64,000 bases of DNA. Source: Heterohyrax brucei (Eukaryota > Chordata > Mammalia > Hyracoidea > Procaviidae). This document shows, piece after piece, positions 43,480 to 54,851 of this stretch (positions are counted from its first letter, which is position 1; each line of letters begins with the position of its first letter). The stretch lies in contig CM053164.1 in NCBI GenBank assembly GCA_028571685.1, positions 44,008,501 to 44,072,500 of the forward strand, in the 5' to 3' direction. The translations under genes and the position numbers were made by a program. The notes below the pieces were generated by a model. It had not been told where the DNA came from, made no database searches, and saw nothing but the letters and a program-made list of their open reading frames with translations.

Positions 43480-46110
43480 ATAACCAGCTTTGTGTCTAGG
43501 TCCTCCTATGACAAAACTTCTTACTCAAAGTTATGTACAAAGCATGAGTATGCTTTAATTGCAATCCTCTTTTTAATCTTATCACTCTGAAGGATGATTT
43601 GTAAAGCATTTTGCAATCTTTGTAGATTATGTTGCTATTACCGCTGTGATAACCAACCGATCTATTACAATATATCTCCACATGTTAAAAGTCTGATAAA
43701 ATGTCTTTCTCATCCCCTGACCCTGGAAGTTCTTTTGTTTATTGGCATTTCATGATGTAACAGTAAGAAATCACAGAACCTTGACATCTGAGATACTCTG
43801 ATGATACGAGCTGTTTGTGCAGATAGGTAAGTTTAGGCCTCTGATTGAATGGGAAAGAGACCAAAACATTTGCTCTTGCCAACAGGTTGGGCCCACTCCT
43901 CAGAGAGGAATGACAGGCCTGCATTTCAGAGTCCTGCTTCATTCCAAAAAAGGCCACAACTAATTGGAAAATAATGAAAAACAGTTATTTTCCCAAAACA
44001 CGTACACTGTCTCTGTCTAGTATTTCCTCAAACTAATCCACAGACAACAAAGATCCAGACAAAACCGATGTTTCAAAATAAAACATTGCCTGCCATAAAC
44101 AGGCCACAATCCTGGTGGCCTGGGTCCATCCCTGCCCTTCTACTCCAGAGCCTGTGGACAACAAACCTCTTCACTGACCTGTGGGCCCTTTGGGATGAGT
44201 TCTAAGCTGTATGTAGATAGAAGCAGTGTTTATGACCAAGTGTCACATGATAGCCAAACTAACAATAAAGTCTCTAAGATATTCCCCCCCTCAATGCACA
44301 GGGGCATTTTGCTTAGTGCTACATGTGATGGGCTTTATAATTTATAAATACTTATTTTATGTTACTAGATGGCTCTATCCTTAACACGGCTGGAACAGCT
44401 AATCACAATATACTGTACCTGGTAACCTATGTCAGGTTTTCATGATGATAAAAGGAGTAGTTTTGTACTTAAAGGAGCGGCAATACGGAGGCTGAGGGCT
44501 GTGGCTCATGGACTTGCACCTTTCCTGAAGCCGAGCTGTCAATTTCATGCAGAAACAAAATCCATAGTATTTGAAAATAGAGATCCACAAAGCTAACCAT
44601 ACACTGCTGTCACCAATAATATAAACCAGAACAGTGACTTCATTTGTTATAAACCATTGACTCCTTTCTAAGTTTCTGATGTCACTTGGCTCTGCAAGGG
44701 CAGCTACACCTCCATGACCCACTTGGCCAAAATGAGTTATTCAAAAGCTGATTTAAAAACTTGTGCTGGTTACAGCACTAGGTGATCACCGTGTGTGAGA
44801 GTTTCACTCCACTCTGAGCCAGGACTGTAAGTTCAGTCTGGCCCCTAGAGATGTTTCTATGGTCATTCCCTGTTCAAGGGTCGACCTGACCTAGCCTTGG
44901 ATCGATGCGCCGCAGGGAGTAACAGCCTGCTGGTCTGTAGAGTGACCAGCCTGTGGAGCAAGTTCAAATTTATCCTCAAGACACTTGGATGAATTGTTTC
45001 CCTGTCCTGAGGGTGCCTTAAAACTGTGGCAGCTGGCAAGCTCCTATCACAGAGCCACCTATTTAACTTTTAATTCAACTTAGCACATTTATTGAGTTAT
45101 CAACAAGGCACATATTTCTTTAAGAAAACTCACACCAAAGCATTCCAAAGGCAGAAACAGAGTTCCAATCTGTGCTAACAGTTTGTTACGATTCTGGAAG
45201 TCTTTACACAGGTCCCTAGAATCAGAGGAAAAATGGGTTGAGCAACCCCAACTGATAATTGAGAGACAGATTTTTTTTCAGATTACAGCACTGTGTGGTT
45301 TAAATTGTTGGGTTACACAAAAATAAAGTAGCAGCAGGCCGAGTCTCTCCCTGTGCAGCTTTTTGTACAGCAAGCAGTCTCCCCATTGTCCCTGCTACTC
45401 TACAGTTCCCTGTTCTTTGTTACATTTCACCATAGTTTGGATGGCCTTCTGGTAAGAGGCCCCTTCTGTGGAAATCTTGATGAGTTACTGATGTGCTTAT
45501 CAACCTCCCTTCAAAGTGATGGACAATTTGTACCAGATGATGTTCAGCTGATCAGCCCACACAAATTTAATCTTATCATGAAATAGCTTTATCATTTTTT
45601 TCAAGGAGAGCAATTGCTAAAGTGCTTTGCTATATATGATGATATTAACAAACCTCAAACCAAGGCCTACAGATATTAAACCAATGCATTATGTCACACT
45701 CTAGCTTAACAGTAACATCCCGGATAGGTCAGTCCCCTCCCACCTCCATGGGGTTCATTCGGCTTATCACCACTGGCAGGAAATCCTTCCCACCAGTCAG
45801 TCTGTATATCTCCACATATATATGCACATGGACATTGACATGTGTGTTTCCTTTCTATCTGATACCAACTTAGGGGACAGGGATGGCCAGTTTCAGCTGC
45901 CTCTTTAACAAACCATAGTGTGTTTTTGAAGTACATGTGTTTATCTCATCCACACTTACCAGTTGTGAGAATTTCCCTTAATCTTTGCATACCACCTAGT
46001 GCTCACAGCATTCACTGTACTATGTATTGTGGCAGTGATAGCATAGTGGCAGACTGTCACCACAAGCAGCAAAAATAAACCACTCTAGAGGTGAAGGGGA
46101 TGAGTCCACT
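43480..46110. other. Repeat-poor intronic block, possible noncoding conservation or old retrocopy
   Basis: About 2.6 kb with no AfroSINE, MIR or L1 that I can recognise, in an otherwise repeat-dense region. The minus strand has an open frame of 96 codons at 44432-44722 with one hydrophobic segment (VTVLVYIIGDSSVWLALWIS) and a Cys/Lys/Arg-rich stretch after it. I do not recognise the family. No splice-linked continuation or polyA tail is evident, so this could be chance. Confidence 0.3.
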
Positions 46111-46900
46111 TTTTCTTTTGCCTATTTTTGCCCCAAGCCTGATTTCTTTGAGAAGAGGCCAAGCAGGCTATAATCATGTGTAAGGAAGTGCACGTATGTG
46201 CACATGGCTATGTGCAGGTAGATGTAAGTAGGATTTGGAAAGGAGGGAGGGCTGTGAATAGGCCCAGCGGTGCTCAAATCTAAGGGGCAGAGCTGCAGAC
46301 CTGCCTCCAGGCTCTGCAATGTCAGCCACAGCTCTATGAGCTATGGGAGAAAAGTTCCTTGCAGGGTAGAAACCTGCGTGCTGCCAGCAGCTTCAAACAC
46401 AAAGAAGGGTCTCCATCAGTGGTTTCCAAGGTATGGCACCCAGACCAGCAGCATCTGCATCACTGGGACCTGTTAGAATCACAGATCATTGGACTGACCC
46501 CATACCTGCTGCCCTGTGGGTGGGACCAGCAATCTGTGTTTCCACAAACCATCCACATGACTCTGGGACATGCTGAAGTTTGAGACCCACTAATCTATGT
46601 ATTTCACACGCATAAGTGTACATATCACTTTACATCCTGTCATAGAAAGAGGTAGCGCACAGATGTTTACTTTCTGGCAGTGCAGCCACAGTGAAAGGGA
46701 CTGGCAGTTTCCCATTTGCAGGCAGCACCGAAGTCAGGTCAACAAGATGCCTCCATGGAAGGAGCTGAGACCCAGGGACCTTTGAACATCCTTTTCACTT
46801 AGTGTTAACAAAGGTTACTTGAAAGGGTCTTGTTCTGTGTGTTACTGTGTGTGTTATAGAGTCTCAGCAAATTTTAGTTCACCCTTCTTAAGCAACAGCC

Positions 46901-46967
46901 TGGGAAGAAGGAGACAGCAAGACAAATCTGCTAGAAGTAGAAGGACCTCAGAGGGAGCATCCCAAAT
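46901..46967 (+). repeat. 67-bp direct duplication, copy A
   Basis: 'tgggaagaaggagacagcaa' ... 'gagggagcatcccaaat' recurs at 48662-48728 with 4 mismatches in 67 positions and no gap. The flanks are unrelated. Confidence 0.9.
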
Positions 46968-47235
46968 CTTCTTAAGGTTTCTTTGAAGTTACAGATGTTA
47001 TTTTGACAATTTAGTGCAGCATCATACCAGACTGGATACTGTGGAAGGCACATCTGAGAGGGAAGATGGCACCATGGAAAAGTCAGGGAAGTATGGGAGT
47101 GAGGTGTGGGAAGTGAGACGGAACCTATGATGTGAGTAGAACAAGCTACTTATGATAAAGGAATCACAGATGTGGTCCCCAAAATGCAACTGGACGCATG
47201 TGTGTGTATAAGGCAAAAGGGCAGGTAGGTGCAGT

Positions 47236-47398
47236 ACCAAATCAAGTGCCACCTAATAAATTCCAACTCACAGTGACCCTGTAGGACAGAGCAGAACTAC
47301 CCCAAAGGGTTTCTAGTGGCTAGTGGATTCAAACTGCGATGGTTTTGTTAGCAGCCGTAGCTCACCATAGCTCTTACCCACTGCACCACCAGGGCTCT
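47236..47398 (-). mobile_element. AfroSINE, antisense
   Basis: It contains 'caagtgccacctaataaatt', 'ccctgtaggacagagcagaa', 'ggattcaaactgcgatggtt' and 'cactgcaccaccagggctct'. Confidence 0.88.
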
Positions 47399-47574
47399 CT
47401 TCACCCTCCCCTCCACTTCCCGGGCTCCATTTTAACTAGGAATGTTTATTCCCTTTCAGCATCTAAGTTCTCAAGTGGATTCTCCATTTCTGATCACTGT
47501 GTGTTTCCCAGGATACCCAACCCACTGCATGGTGTTCAGTATATTTGGCGTGTGGGTAAAGAGCCGTTCATCTC

Positions 47575-47737
47575 CATCACCAAGCCTGCTGCCATTGATT
47601 CAACTCTAACTCACAGTGACCCTTCAGGACAGCACAGAACTGCCCCATAGAGTTTCCAAGGAACCCCTGGTGAATTCGAACAGCTAGTCTTTTGGTTAGC
47701 AGCCATAGCACTTAACCATTATGACATCAGGGTTTCC
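47575..47737 (-). mobile_element. AfroSINE, antisense
   Basis: It contains 'ctgctgccattgattcaact', 'agaactgccccatagagttt', 'cttttggttagcagccatag' and 'accattatgacatcagggtt'. It is the second antisense copy within 350 bp. Confidence 0.9.
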
Positions 47738-47799
47738 ACCTACATCGCAATACATACTTAAACCCAAAAGATAAAAAGTAGAGTCAATAAATTGTCACA

Positions 47800-47945
47800 G
47801 AGAGCCCAGGGTAGGAAGGGAAAGGGGGAGAGTGCTGACACATTGTAAGGATTGCAACCAATGTCACAAAACAACTTGGGTGGAAATTTTTTAATGAAAA
47901 ATTGACACTGTAAACTTTCACCTGAAACATGATTTAAACAAAAAA
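47800..47945 (+). mobile_element. L1 3' UTR end, sense
   Basis: It contains 'ggggagagtgctgacacatt', 'gcaaccaatgtcacaaaaca', 'aaactttcacctgaaacatg' and an A-rich end. It matches the afrotherian L1 3' terminus as I recall it. Confidence 0.65.
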
Positions 47946-48406
47946 GAATCAGCAGCACAAAACTGGTTCCCTTTTTACTTTAAAGCAACTGAGCTGATTA
48001 TTACAGCAGTATAGAATATTCTATCCCAAATCTCATTAGATCCTGGAGTTGACTAAATATTGGTTGCATCTTGATCACAGTCCTTCTTTACTCCCCAATC
48101 CCACTGGCGAGGGCTAGGTCAGGCCCCGAGGGTGGTTGCTCACCCAGTGCCTGTCAGGTCTCACCCCAGCCCTGGGTCAGTAGCATCTTGAGGCTGCCTG
48201 AGAGCAGAGACCAGCAAACAGGCGCCATGAGTGGCCTTGCTGAGCCTGACTGGTAAAGAGGACTTTCAATCTCTCTTGTCCACACCGAATTGCTCTTAAA
48301 AACTGCCTTCCCTCAGTGCCTCTGGAAGATCCCTGTTTCTAGAGGAGATGGGCTCAGTGCTTTCCCAGAACCCCAGTCTTCCACTCACTCTGGCCTGTAT
48401 TCTCAG

Positions 48407-48465
48407 TTCACAGGCTCAAGCCAGCTGACATCAAGGTAATTGGAGCCATGGGCGACTCTCTCACG
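48407..48465 (+). CDS. PLB1: PLB1 internal exon 14: GDSL catalytic-serine exon of repeat II
   Basis: This 59-nt exon lies between 'cctgtattctcag' and 'gtaaga'. After the split Val it reads [19 protein letters not shown], matching human [23 protein letters not shown] is block I of SGNH/GDSL hydrolases. The serine codon tct at 48457-48459 is the expected nucleophile for phospholipase A2, lysophospholipase and retinyl-ester/acylglycerol hydrolysis by PLB1. It is preceded by the VHxLxPADI strand common to PLB1 repeats. With the GGND exon at 59144 it shows that repeat II keeps two of the catalytic blocks; the Asp/His block lies beyond the window. Confidence 0.98.
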
Positions 48466-48661
48466 GTAAGACACCCTGACTGGAGAGGAGAAGCTTGTGA
48501 GTGATATGAGAACCCGGAGAGAGAAAATTCTCGTGCCTTGCTTGTAACCATTGCTATCCTTCATTCTGACCTCCACTTCTCTCAGTCTGCTTGTCCACCC
48601 TGGAATCTGGTAGCATTCATCACCTAGCTCCATTTTCATGTCCTCATTCCTCTTCTAGTAT

Positions 48662-48728
48662 TGGGATGAAGGAGACAACAAGACAAACCTGCTAGAAGTA
48701 GAAGGTCCTCAGAGGGAGCATCCCAAAT
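48662..48728 (+). repeat. 67-bp direct duplication, copy B
   Basis: This is the partner of 46901-46967. It starts 197 bp after the GDSL exon ends. A MIR-like tail follows ('acacagcctgtcggtggtgg'). Confidence 0.9.
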
Positions 48729-50223
48729 TACACAGCCTGTCGGTGGTGGAGACAAGATTAGACTCAGTCTCATGACCATGGTGTAGGGGCCTTCAAAGCT
48801 CTGGTGTTCAGTCTGTCCATGTAGGAGACAAATGATAGGTACCAAGGAGAAGAGCATAGATGGTGGTGTTACAAGGGACAAGTGCTAGTGAGGCTGGGGA
48901 CAGGGCACAGTGAGAAAACAGATCCTGTAAGAGGCAGAGATGCTAAGAGATACAAGCCCACCTCTGTAGCCACCCCCACTGACAGCCTGGGCTCCACAAG
49001 GAGCCTGGATGTTGGGTCCCAAAGGTCCCCAGGCACATTCTTCCCACTTAGTAACATCTCATTATAAACTAATCCAGCTATTGTTCTCTGGATCAAAAGA
49101 ACACAGGGCCTGCAGCTGAGTCCCACAGCCAGCTGACACCTGTGGCCTACTTATGTTTATGTTACTCAATATCCTTACAAGAAAATCCTGCAAAGTATGA
49201 CTTTGCTTAAATTTAGAAAGCCACACAGCTTACAAGTGCGGGCCCAGGACCAGAACTCAGGGTTCCTGACACTAAATCCAGAATTCTATCCCTGCAATGT
49301 AGCTGCCTCCTCTGTGACCCCTCAGTGTCTCCTGACCCCAAAGGTCCTATTGCTAACAGCCTTCAGGGGAAGAAAGACAAGCAGCCTGGTTGTTAGGACC
49401 CTCCCCACTGCTTCTTCCAGCCATTTCCTCCTGGGAGTGGCTGCTACCATCTGCCCCCAGCTTCACACTCCCCTTAAAGATGCTCTTGGCGTGGTTGCTC
49501 GGGTCAGCCTGGGGAGGCAGCACTCTGAGTTTGACACACCTGGCAAGTGGCAAAGAAACTGGGAACAGAGACTCGGGATCACTTTTGGGTGGAGTGGCAG
49601 GGAGGCTTCCTGTAGTCAGCCTGCACCACCAGGCCGCCTGGGAGACCAGTGTTCAGTACGACCTTTGAGATAGCCCTGCTAGAAATAATAGGCTTTGGGT
49701 CATGATCATAAACCTGTAAAGTAGACCATCCTATGATACTTTGGTTTAAAAAGACAATATTTCTGCAACAGAATGGTAGGTACATGGGATTTCATTCTAT
49801 TACTGTTTTTTAAGCTGTACATGTGTGAGGTGTTTTTATATGAAAAGATTATGACATGCCTTCTTTTATGATTCGTTTCACAACTTTATACAACGAGGAA
49901 AGCGGGACTCTGAAATGTGGCCATTTGAAGGTACACACCATGATGTAACTGTCGCAGCACTTTGGCCAGTCTGGCTCCCCTTGATTTGGGTCTGGGCAGG
50001 GTGTCTTAGAATGAGGCAGAGCTGGGGACAGCGCCAGTCACCTGCCCGGGTCAGCCCTCACTCGCCTCTGGAGAGGCAGGATGCACACAAGACTCACTGC
50101 TGTCTAGACTCCAGGTTCTGGATCATTCCTGGACCAGGACTAGAACCCAGCCTTCTGGCAGGCAGGCAGAGATGGGGCCATGGGAAAAGCCAAGGAAACG
50201 TACCCCTTGTCGTTCCCTCTCAG
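48729..50223. other. PLB1 intron, mostly unique sequence
   Basis: It contains MIR-like traces at about 49160-49300 and AT-rich L1M-like traces near 49680-49870. The open frame at 49197-49673 has no recognisable domain and I do not call it a gene. Confidence 0.4.
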
Positions 50224-50297
50224 GCAGGTAATGGAGCCGGATCCAGCGCTTGGAACCTCTTGGATGTCCTTACTCAGTACCGAGGCCTGTCCTGGAG
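50224..50297 (+). CDS. PLB1: PLB1 internal exon 15 (repeat II)
   Basis: This 74-nt exon lies between 'gttccctctcag' and 'gtgggt'. It begins [20 protein letters not shown] and ends GLSW-S(split). It matches human [32 protein letters not shown] directly follows GDSL in all active PLB1 repeats and forms the loop behind the nucleophile. YRGLSWS leads to the GGD segment of the next exon. Confidence 0.98.
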
Positions 50298-50435
50298 GTG
50301 GGTGAGGTTGTGGCAAGGGCCCTGAAGACCCTCCTTGACTGCTGGGGGGAGGGAGCCCTCTGAGCATTTTAGAAAACAATTTGTCAAGCAGAGAAACAAG
50401 CCACCACCTCGTTAGTACTTTCCTATGACAAACTC

Positions 50436-50567
50436 CAGGAAACCCTGGTGGTGTGGTAGTGAAGTGCTACGGCTCTCACCAGTTCAAGTCCACCAGGCAC
50501 CCCTTGGAAACTCTGTGGGGCTATTAGTCAGAACTGACTTGATGGCACCTAACAACCCCTGGGTTTA
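50436..50567 (+). mobile_element. AfroSINE, sense, with internal deletion
   Basis: It contains 'ggaaaccctggtggtgtggt', 'cagttcaagtccaccaggca' and 'ccccttggaaactctgtggg', then skips directly to 'attagtcagaactgacttga'. The 'agttctactctgtcctatag' block is missing. Confidence 0.9.
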
Positions 50568-50789
50568 ATTTTAAGCAGATGTTTATCAGCTTCCCCAGAC
50601 CACTGCATTTCCCTCAGACAGGAGCAGAGGCTGAACAAGAGGAGCTTGGGGGAAAAACTGCAGACGTGTTAGGGCTGGGGAAGCTTCTCTAACTTCCCTC
50701 CCTCCCTCTGTAAGGTGAATCTAAGAAAAAGGCTGTGGCCTAGGTGGACAGCCTGCACCTGTGGAACCAGAGCCATGCCTGAGTCCCAG

Positions 50790-51150
50790 CTGCCCAGCTT
50801 TATGTGACCTTAGGCAAGTGGCTTAATCTCTCAGAGCCTGTCCCCTCATGCCCCATAGCACTGTAGTGGGGATCACCAGCACCGGGTACCCTGGAGTCAG
50901 CTCTGACTTGTGGTGACCCCGTGTGTGCCAGAGTAGTACCGTGCTCCACAGAGTTTTCAGTGGCTGATTTTTCAGAAGTAAATAACCAGGCCTTTCTTCA
51001 GAGGCACTCTGGGTAGACTTGAGTCTCCATCCTTTTAGTTAGCAGCTGGGTATGTTCACCATTTGTATCACCCAGGGACTCCATCAGGAGCTTAGAGAGA
51101 ATTTAAGAACCCAGCACAGGGCCTGACACAAAGTAAGTGTGAAGTGTAGC
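50790..51150 (+). repeat. MIR split by an AfroSINE
   Basis: The left half is 'gctttatgtgaccttaggca' and 'ggcttaatctctcagagcct'. The right half is 'agaatttaagaacccagcac' and 'agggcctgacacaaagtaag'. The antisense AfroSINE (50876-51083) sits between them. Confidence 0.7.
50876..51083 (-). mobile_element. AfroSINE, 'gggactcc' subtype, antisense, full length
   Basis: It contains 'cttgtggtgaccccgtgtgt', 'accgtgctccacagagtttt', 'aataaccaggcctttcttca', 'ccttttagttagcagctggg' and 'gtatcacccagggactccat'. It is the best-preserved copy of this subtype in the window. Confidence 0.9.
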
Positions 51151-51902
51151 TGGCTTCATTACTAAAGAGCCTTTACTTCACAGATGAGAAAACAAAGCTC
51201 AGAGAGAGCAAGTAACCTGTTCAAGATCAATACAGCTAGGTGGTAGAAGAGCAAGAAGTAGAACAGATGGTTTGCTCCATGCAGCCTTGTTTGCTCTGGC
51301 TGTGGTCAAACCCAGGCTGCCACAGCTAGACGAGCAGGACCTGCCTTACCTCTGTGCTTTGAAAGGCTGGCTCACACCAGTCATGGCCAGACAGGCGTGG
51401 TGTTTCCTCAGCTAGGAATTTGGCGTCTCCATCTGGCACCAGCTTTAACCTGAGTACTGAAGCTTTGGCATCTTCACTGTGTTGCTGCATAGAACTAAAC
51501 CCCAAATATTGTGAAAGCATTTTAAATGCTCCCAGACATGCTTGGCACTGCTCAACGGGAGATGGAAAAGCTCAGAATCCAATCAGCTCTGGGGTGCTGA
51601 ATGTTTTCACGCCTAGAAACCCGTAGAACTTTGATCTCCATTGCATTTTAGAATTATTGTCTTGGCAGATGGCTTGCTATCTAGAATACACTTTTAAAAC
51701 AGGCTTCCCCAAGCCAAACAGAAGAGAAAGACCAGAGCAAACCTTGAACAGTGTTTTCAGTAATGATCATGACGACACACAGCTGCAGTGGCTGGGCAAG
51801 GTGGGGCTGGGCTCAGCGTTCAAGGAGGAGCCACCTGCTCTGTGGAAGACAGGTGACGAACTGACTTGGTTTCCCTGTCCCAATGCCAGAGCTCAAAGGT
51901 AA

Positions 51903-51941
51903 AATATATATATATATGTATACATATATATATATATATAA
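51903..51941. repeat. Palindromic TA repeat centred on tgtataca
   Basis: Alternating AT on both sides of 'tatgtatacata' gives a near-perfect palindrome of about 36 bp. It lies about 230 bp upstream of exon 16 and could form a cruciform. Confidence 0.85.
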
Positions 51942-52170
51942 GCAATTGCAGTTTAAATCAGCATTTCAGATTTGTAGGGAGAGGAGTTACTGTATTCTGA
52001 CTTGTTTTTCCATTTTTCTTCTGAAATAATGAGGAAAAGGCATGGCCCAACCGTAGGGGAGTTTGGATTTTTGTTTCAGGGAAAAAAAAATTCTGTCTTC
52101 TTGTTAGTGTCTGAAGTGTTTTGGCCTGTCTGGCATTTTAACCTTCACTTTTTGTCTTTCCAAAAAACAG

Positions 52171-52214
52171 CGTCGGCGGAGATCAGAACATTAGCACAGT
52201 CACTACCCTGGCAA
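52171..52214 (+). CDS. PLB1: PLB1 internal exon 16 (repeat II), micro-exon
   Basis: This 44-nt exon lies between 'tccaaaaaacag' and 'gtgagt'. It reads S(split)-VGGDQNISTVTTLA-N(split), matching human VGGDENIGTVTTLAN. SxGGDxNxxTVTTLxNILREF is a conserved PLB1 run. Here it is split across a very small exon. Phases (one base in, one base out) fit both neighbours. The polypyrimidine tract is broken by an A-run directly before the AG. Confidence 0.95.
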
Positions 52215-52987
52215 GTGAGTTCTTGCTCCCTGGATGGTTTAGGGGAAGGTGGAGGGATCTTAAGCCTTTCAGCCGCTGCGCCTTGAGGCAGAGGCGAATT
52301 TGGGGTGGGATCACGGACAGCAGAGACCGCCACAATCAGTAGAGGGCGCTGCTTCCCGAGGTTGTCACCATTGTTTGGCTTCTTGAGAGTGACTAAAGCC
52401 TTGAATTTTATTTATTTATTTTAAAGAGGAATAGTATTTGTCCAAGGAAGGAAGAGAGGAAGAGAAGAGCTCAGATTAGATTTTAATATAATCATAGAAA
52501 TAGTTCAAGACAGAAGAAAAGGCAACCTTCTCTGCCTTGCCTGTCACCCTGAGCCTACCACCTATCTGGTGCAGCAGGCACTGAGCGAGGGTGGGCTGCG
52601 TGGGGTACCACACTGCACAAGAACATTAAATCCATGTGTGTTGCACTGATTTTTGCAGCAGTAAGAGATGAAGCTATCTTGTATGAAGCTGTCTGTATAA
52701 GCTCAGCTTCACTGAGGCCTGAATATTTTCCTTAATTACTTCACCCACAACCTGTTTGGAATGATATTTTTTAAAGCCTAACTATGTTTCTCTGAAGGGT
52801 CTTATCTTATTCATCTTTCCCTTCTCCTTAATGTAAGGCACAGTGATTCTTCTTAAAGTACAGGTGCAATAAATGTTTATGTTTCATTATTTTCCCTTAA
52901 AGTGGAGACGAATTTAATCATTCCTGTTCTGAGTTATTTTCTTGTGAAAATCTCATTGTAATACATCTTTACCAAAAAAAAAAAAAA

Positions 52988-53095
52988 ACAACATTGTCAG
53001 CAAGTCAATTCTGACTCATAGCAACCCTATAGGACAGAGAACTGTCCCATGAGATTTCTGAGGAGCACCTAGTATATCTGAACTGCCGATTAGAC
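52988..53095 (-). mobile_element. AfroSINE fragment, antisense, after an A-run
   Basis: It contains 'tcagcaagtcaattctgact', 'catagcaaccctataggaca' and 'gagatttctgaggagcacct'. It is a 5'-truncated copy ending near 'gaactgccgattagac'. Confidence 0.8.
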
Positions 53096-53144
53096 ACAGA
53101 AAAACTACTTAAATTATTTAAAGTCACCAAGGCTGTGATGATCC

Positions 53145-53335
53145 AGAAGCCAAACCTGTCAATTTCAACTCATGGTGACCCCATGTGTTAGACTAGAACT
53201 GCTCCATAGGGTTTTCTTGACTGTAATCTTTATGGAAGCAGATTGCCAAGCCTTTCTTTCGCGGCACCTCTGGGTGGGTTCAAACCACGAGCCTTTAGGT
53301 TACTAGCTAAGCACAAATGGTTTGTATGACAGGGC
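53145..53335 (-). mobile_element. AfroSINE, 'gggactcc' subtype, antisense
   Basis: It contains 'atttcaactcatggtgaccc', 'agaactgctccatagggttt', 'agcctttctttcgcggcacc' and 'gagcctttaggttactagct'. It is diverged. Confidence 0.8.
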
Positions 53336-53819
53336 CAAGTGAATCTCCAGATACAAAGAGCTGCTCAGACTTCACGTCTGTAGCCACATTTGCTCTGTTC
53401 TCGTTACTTGCAACGTTGGTTGAATTCCCCTAGGTACCGCTCTGTGCCGCAGGTACTCTGTCTTCTTCATTTCATGGTCTACACACAAGAGCTATAAATA
53501 ACCTCCTCCATTGCTAGGAGATAGCTGGGGATGCTTCGTGAGTATGATTCACTGGGCTAGGAGGTGGCACAACACATACAGCAGCTTGCTGTGCTAATTC
53601 CCCTGCTTTTATCAGTGAGAAGATGGCTGGAAATCACCTGGCACAAGCTCTTTCACCAAGGTGATCTGCAGAGGACTGGAATAATATTACTCCTTGGGGC
53701 CAGGGTAAGTCCTCAGGTGGACTCCCCTGACACACTGAGCCCCAAAGTGATGATAGTCCTATTTGTGCTTCTCCTTGCTAAAGAGATGTGAAGGCAGCTT
53801 TGACTGTAAGGACTGGATA

Positions 53820-54130
53820 AACTAGGGGATAATAACTATATGGAGAAGTGTTAGAAAATTGCTCCTTAAAAACTCTGTGGGACATTGCTACTGTGTCCTA
53901 TATGGTCACTATGAGTTAGAACTGACTTGACAGCAACAGGTTTGGTTTGGTTGAGGGGGGCTGGAAAAGTGAAGCGAAAATGAGTGACTGCTAATATGTA
54001 CACGTATTTTTAGGGGGGAGTGAGGAGGAATGATGAAAGTATTGAAAACTACTGAAGTGTGCTTTAAAGTGGTAAAGTTTGTGGTATGTGAGTTATGTCT
54101 CAATAAAGCTATTACGCATTTAGGGAAAAA
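53820..54130 (+). mobile_element. Old L1 3' UTR carrying an AfroSINE 3' fragment
   Basis: A sense AfroSINE end occupies about 53864-53950 ('aaaactctgtgggacattgc', 'gttagaactgacttgacagc'). Around it, 'ctgaagtgtgctttaaagtg' and 'gttatgtctcaataaagcta' resemble the old L1 3' terminus. Confidence 0.6.
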
Positions 54131-54180
54131 AAATGAGAGAAGTTCCTCACTTAGTCTCACATTTATGCCACAATAATATG

Positions 54181-54346
54181 TTAAGTACCTTGCATTTGAC
54201 TATTAATCTAAAGGTTGGTGATTAGAACCCACCCGGCAGTGCCATGGAATAAATACCTGGCAATCTGCTTCATAGAGATTACAGCCGAGAAAACACCATC
54301 ACGTGGGGTCCCCACGAGTCAGAATCAACTCAGTGGCAGTGGGCTT
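54181..54346 (+). mobile_element. AfroSINE, sense, diverged
   Basis: It contains 'ctaaaggttggtgattagaa', 'cccacccggcagtgccatgg' and 'acgagtcagaatcaactcag', ending 'tggcagtgggct'. It is directly followed by another SINE. Confidence 0.78.
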
Positions 54347-54356
54347 TATATGCTGC

Positions 54357-54557
54357 TGAGAGTGGTGCTAATGGTTAAGCACCCAGGTACCAACTGAAAG
54401 GCTGGAGGTTCAGATCCACCCAGAGTAACTCTGTAAGAAAGCCTTGGTGATCTACTTCCAAAAGGTCACAGTCCTGAGAACCTTCGGGAGCTCATTTCTA
54501 CTCTGAAACACATGGAGTCACCACAAGTCATAATCAACTCAAAGGCAGTTGGTTAGT
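54357..54557 (+). mobile_element. AfroSINE, long form, sense
   Basis: It contains 'gtggtgctaatggttaagca', 'gaaaggctggaggttcagat', 'gaaagccttggtgatctact' and 'gtcataatcaactcaaaggc'. Confidence 0.8.
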
Positions 54558-54742
54558 GTGCTGCTGATGTGGTTAAGCATCTACCCGCTAAGCATTTGAT
54601 TTCAGTGTTGAGTGAAACTGCTGAGATGAGAGCTGTGGGGTAGGGACTCTGTTTTGTCTCCAGTATGCACTGGAGCTTATCAAAGGAACTTGAGGATTGC
54701 TTTGGTTAAGTTATTAAGCACATCTCTTGCTTGTATCTGCAG

Positions 54743-54851
54743 ACATCCTCCGGGAATTCAACCCTTCCCTGCTGGGCTTCTCCACCGGCACTGGGAGAGA
54801 AAGCAGTGCAGAAGCCTTCCTCAACCAGGCGGTGGCAGGCAACCGAGCTGA
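54743..54851 (+). CDS. PLB1: PLB1 internal exon 17 (repeat II, block II)
   Basis: This 109-nt exon lies between 'ttgtatctgcag' and 'gtgagc'. After the split Asn it reads [20 protein letters not shown], then [15 protein letters not shown] and a split Glu. It matches human [37 protein letters not shown]. The NQAVAGxRAEDL segment is block II, whose glycine lines the oxyanion hole in GDSL/SGNH hydrolases. The corresponding repeat I exon (5450) lacks it. Confidence 0.98.

Noticed and set aside
49197-49673. Longest sense open frame without known repeat (158 codons) as a gene
   Set aside because: There is no domain, the composition is chance-like, it overlaps MIR-like sequence and it lies in an intron with no promoter or splice-linked partner.
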